The translations under genes and the position numbers were made by a program. This document shows positions 61,575-64,000 of a stretch of 64,000 nucleotides of DNA, piece after piece; within the stretch, counting starts at the first letter, position 1; the number at the start of each line of letters is the position of its first letter. The DNA is from Arthrobacter sp. FW306-2-2C-D06B (GTDB lineage: Bacteria > Actinomycetota > Actinomycetes > Actinomycetales > Micrococcaceae). The stretch is taken from positions 2,790,001 to 2,854,000 of the forward strand of contig NZ_CP084560.1 of assembly GCF_021789175.1 (NCBI RefSeq), in the 5' to 3' direction. The notes under the pieces are model-generated. The model searched no databases. It worked only from the letters and a program-made list of their open reading frames with translations, and was not told the origin of the DNA.

Positions 61575-62633
61575 CTAGGCCACAGGCTGGAAGTTCAGCA
61601 AGACCTTCCCGGATTCGGCGGAGTTCCTGGCCACCTCGAAGGCCTCGAGGCCGCGGTCCAGCGTGAATTCGTGCGTCACTACCGGGTCCACGTAGAGCGA
61701 ACCGTCCGCGAGCGCCGCAATGACGTCGTCGATCTCGTCGTTGAAACGGAAGGAACCGAGCAGTTCGAGCTCGCGGGTAATGGCAAGCGAAATGAAGACC
61801 GGCTGCGGTCCCGAGGGCAGCAGCCCGACCATGACCACCTTCCCGCCGCGCACTGCGCCCTTGATGGCCGATGCCAGTCCGAAGTGGCTGCCGGAGGACT
61901 CGATGACGACGTCGGCTTCCACTGCGGCGATTGCCTCGGCGTCATCGCCTTTGAGAACTTCGTCGGCGCCTACTGCACGGGCTATCTCAAGAGGCTTGTC
62001 ATGCATGTCGACGGCCACGATCCGGCTCGCCCCCGCGCGCTTGAGGACAGCTACTGCCAGCGCGCCGATCGGACCGCTCCCGATCACCAACGCCGTCTTT
62101 CCGGCCACGTCACCTGCGCGGGAGACGGCGTGCCAGGCAACGCTGGCCGGCTCCACGAGCGCCGCAGTGCGCAAGTCCAGCGTGGCCGGAAGGGCCCGGA
62201 GCATGCGGGACGGCAGGGTCGCGTAGCGGCTGAAGGCGCCGTCAGTGTGCGGGTACCTCGCCGCACTGCCGAGGTAGGTGCAGCCCGGGGAGAGGTTGGG
62301 CCGGTCTTCCGGATACCTGGCCGCACCCGGGGCGGGGGTGGCGGGGTGGACGGCGACGGCGGTTCCGGCTGCCGGGCCGCTGCCATCGGCGGCCTGCTGG
62401 ACAACCGTGCCGACGATTTCATGACCGAGCACCATGGGAGCCTTGAGGATCGATTCCCCCGCCGCGCCATGGAGCCAGTAGTGCAGGTCCGAGCCGCAGA
62501 TGCCGCCGTAGGCGATCTCCACGACGGCCTGGTCAGGGGTGGGAACAACGAGGGCTATGTCCTCGATGCGAAGGTCGCCGGCGGCGTGCGCCACGACGGC
62601 GGGTGAAGACTGGGGAAGCTGGAAACCGCTCAT
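61575..62633 (-). CDS. Zinc-type alcohol dehydrogenase, L-idonate 5-dehydrogenase-like
   Basis: Likely interconverts L-idonate and 5-ketogluconate. The 352 residues have the catalytic zinc ligands Cys near 43 (GGICGSDLHYW), His-Glu near 69 (GHEIVG) and the Rossmann loop VIGSGPIGALAV. The LGSAARYPHTDGAF segment is typical of idonate dehydrogenases. The structural-zinc lobe, normally four Cys, reads HPATPAPGAARYPEDRPNL with only one Cys after it. The ATG shares a base with the upstream SDR stop (TAATG). Confidence 0.85.
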   Translation of the reverse strand: MSGFQLPQSSPAVVAHAAGDLRIEDIALVVPTPDQAVVEIAYGGICGSDLHYWLHGAAGESILKAPMVLGHEIVGTVVQQAADGSGPAAGTAVAVHPATPAPGAARYPEDRPNLSPGCTYLGSAARYPHTDGAFSRYATLPSRMLRALPATLDLRTAALVEPASVAWHAVSRAGDVAGKTALVIGSGPIGALAVAVLKRAGASRIVAVDMHDKPLEIARAVGADEVLKGDDAEAIAAVEADVVIESSGSHFGLASAIKGAVRGGKVVMVGLLPSGPQPVFISLAITRELELLGSFRFNDEIDDVIAALADGSLYVDPVVTHEFTLDRGLEAFEVARNSAESGKVLLNFQPVA

Positions 62634-63403
62634 TAGACGACCACCGTCATTCCGCCGTCGACGAAGATCGTCTGGCCGTTGACGAAGTTCGAAGCCTCGG
62701 AGGCAAGCCAGACCGCCGGACCGGCGAGATCCGCCACGGTGCCCCATCGGTGCGCCGGCGTCCGGCCCAGGATCCAGGAGTTGAAGTCGGGATCGTCCAC
62801 GAGGTTCTGCGTCATCTCAGTGTGGATGTAACCCGGAGCGATGCCGTTGATCTGAAGACCGGAGGCCGCCCATTCGGCGGTCATGGCGCGGGTCAGGTTG
62901 CGCAGGCCGCCCTTGGCGGCGACATAGGGGGCGATCGTGGGGCGTGCCAGGTCAGTCTGCACAGAGCAGATGTTGATGATTTTGCCGCGGCCCCGCGGGA
63001 TCATGTGGCGGGCGGCTTCACGTCCCACGAGGAAGGCGCTCGTCAGGTCGGTGGTGATGACCCGCTCCCAGTCCTTCACATCGAGGTCCAACATCGGGAC
63101 TCGGTGCTGGATTCCCGCGTTGTTGACGAGGATATCGAGGGGGCCGACGTTCTCCTCGACCCAGGCAACGCCGCGGGCCGCCCCAGCATCGCTGGTGACG
63201 TCGAACGCACAGCTGTGGATGCGGCCGGGCCCGAAGTCCGCCGCCATAGCGGCTTCCGCGCCCTTGAGCCGCTCCGTGTTGATGCCGTTGAGGACAACGG
63301 TGGCACCGGCGTCGGCCAGTCCGCGGGCCAGCGCGTTTCCGATGCCGCGGCTGGATCCGGTCACGAGCGCAACGCGCCCGGTGAGATCGAAGAGTCCACT
63401 CAT
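62633..63403 (-). CDS. SDR oxidoreductase, gluconate 5-dehydrogenase-like
   Basis: Probably reduces 5-ketogluconate to D-gluconate. The 256-residue SDR has TGSSRGIGNALA near 15, NNAGIQHRVPMLDLDVKDWERV, CSVQTDLARPTIAPYVAAKGG (Ser, Tyr, Lys) and the ending FVNGQTIFVDGGMTVVV. The QHR/P and CSVQ-type residues match gluconate 5-dehydrogenases. Coupled to the idonate dehydrogenase through TAATG; together they form an IdnD-IdnO-like pair. Confidence 0.88.
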   Translation of the reverse strand: MSGLFDLTGRVALVTGSSRGIGNALARGLADAGATVVLNGINTERLKGAEAAMAADFGPGRIHSCAFDVTSDAGAARGVAWVEENVGPLDILVNNAGIQHRVPMLDLDVKDWERVITTDLTSAFLVGREAARHMIPRGRGKIINICSVQTDLARPTIAPYVAAKGGLRNLTRAMTAEWAASGLQINGIAPGYIHTEMTQNLVDDPDFNSWILGRTPAHRWGTVADLAGPAVWLASEASNFVNGQTIFVDGGMTVVV

Positions 63404-63417
63404 GGTTGTTTCCTTAC

Positions 63418-64000
63418 TTAGTTCAGAGGGCTTAGGGAAGAGTCGCTGAGGTTGGCGATGGCCTGGCGGACGACGGCGAGGTCCTGGTCGCCAAGGCCCT
63501 GATCAATCAGTTCGCGGTAGAGTTCGACGCCGGCAGTCGCCATCGGGACGGCGGCACCGGCCGCTTCGGCGCTTTCGAGCACGAACTTGAGGTCCTTGTG
63601 CATGAACTTCGCGGGACCTGTGGGCGCGTAGTCCTTGGCTGCCAGGCGTGGGCCGACAATCTCGAGGACCCGGCTTCCGGCGAGTCCGCCGGCCAGGACG
63701 TCGAAGAGGGCAGATGCATCCATGCCCGAGCGTTCGGCGAGTTCGGCGGCTTCCGCGAGCGCCGCCGTCGTGGTCCCGACGATCAGCTGGTTGCAGGCCT
63801 TCGCCAGCGAACCGGCACCCAGGTTGCCCATGCGGCGGACGGTGGTGCCCATGGATTGGAGCACGTGAAGCGAGCGCTCGAAGTCTTCTTCGCCGGCTCC
63901 CACCATGATGGCCAATGTGCCGTCCTGCGCACCTTTGGTGCCCCCGCTGACCGGGGCGTCGATGACGACGGCGTTCCCGCCACTTGCGCTATGGACCGTC
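63418..64000 (-). CDS. NAD(P)-dependent oxidoreductase, HIBADH family (partial, N-terminus outside window)
   Basis: Beta-hydroxyacid dehydrogenase family; possibly 2-hydroxy-3-oxopropionate reductase-like. The visible ~194 C-terminal residues include the substrate motif DAPVSGGTKGAQDGTLAIMVG, the catalytic Lys region GAGSLAKACNQLIVG and GPAKFMHKDLKFVLESAE. The NAD-binding Rossmann half lies beyond 64000. It precedes the SDR by 14 bp in the same operon, so it probably takes part in sugar-acid catabolism. Confidence 0.88.
   Translation of the reverse strand, partial: TVHSASGGNAVVIDAPVSGGTKGAQDGTLAIMVGAGEEDFERSLHVLQSMGTTVRRMGNLGAGSLAKACNQLIVGTTTAALAEAAELAERSGMDASALFDVLAGGLAGSRVLEIVGPRLAAKDYAPTGPAKFMHKDLKFVLESAEAAGAAVPMATAGVELYRELIDQGLGDQDLAVVRQAIANLSDSSLSPLN

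Noticed and set aside
1..64000. CRISPR arrays, prophage or IS elements
   Set aside because: No regularly spaced direct repeats, integrase or transposase genes, or att-like duplications next to tRNAs were seen.

Overview
The window is GC-rich and looks like core chromosome of a high-GC Gram-positive of the Micrococcaceae (Arthrobacter / Paenarthrobacter / Pseudarthrobacter type). The evidence is the mycothiol-dependent nitroreductase-like gene, the ClpP1/ClpP2 pair, RNase E with its catalytic core in the middle of the protein, polyprenol-phosphomannose-dependent mannosyltransferases, a DUF4233 gene next to folC, and abundant GTG/TTG starts. Species-level assignment is not possible from the sequence alone. 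I see no prophage, IS element, CRISPR array or rRNA operon.

Left part (1-29 kb): mostly minus-strand housekeeping genes in an old actinobacterial order: proB, obg, rpmA, rplU, a ThiD-TenA fusion under a TPP riboswitch, rne, a VKOR-family thiol oxidase (plus strand), ndk, DUF4233, folC and ileS with a T-box leader. An SDR and an AbiEi/DUF559-like protein flanked by repeats follow, then valS of an alternate type, an Fpg/Nei glycosylase, a DsbA-like protein, clpX, clpP2, clpP1, tig, tRNA-Pro, tRNA-Gly, a second glycosylase (Nei2 type), rpiB and a DUF1648 membrane protein. From memory of the M. tuberculosis map, this order parallels Rv2439c-Rv2478c.

Middle (29-41 kb): pepN, an OsmC protein, an MscS channel translationally coupled to a truncated haemoglobin, an unknown gene divergent from tesB, ettA, a DUF6993-like lipoprotein, a second SSB, tRNA-Arg, a GNAT enzyme, map and an AlkD-like repair protein.

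41.2-47.4 kb is a cell-envelope glycosylation island: two MptB-like mannosyltransferases point inward at two tandem GT87-family enzymes. Both GT87 genes appear to start at ATT codons. A role in lipomannan or a related lipoglycan is inferred.

Right part (47.4-64 kb): orn, tRNA-His, def, an acyltransferase, an HNH nuclease, a long-form gap, rnpB (RNase P RNA), yaaA, a degenerate zinc-ribbon coiled-coil protein, a Nif3-like protein, msrA, cysK-cysE and an SDR. It ends with a gluconate/idonate module: gnd divergent from a FadR-type GntR regulator, then idonate-type dehydrogenase, gluconate 5-dehydrogenase-like SDR and a partial HIBADH-family gene.

A recurring regulatory pattern is a TANNNT box placed 6-7 nt before the start codon, which predicts leaderless mRNAs for about ten genes. 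Two cis-acting RNA switches (TPP, T-box) and about a dozen intrinsic terminators are also visible.
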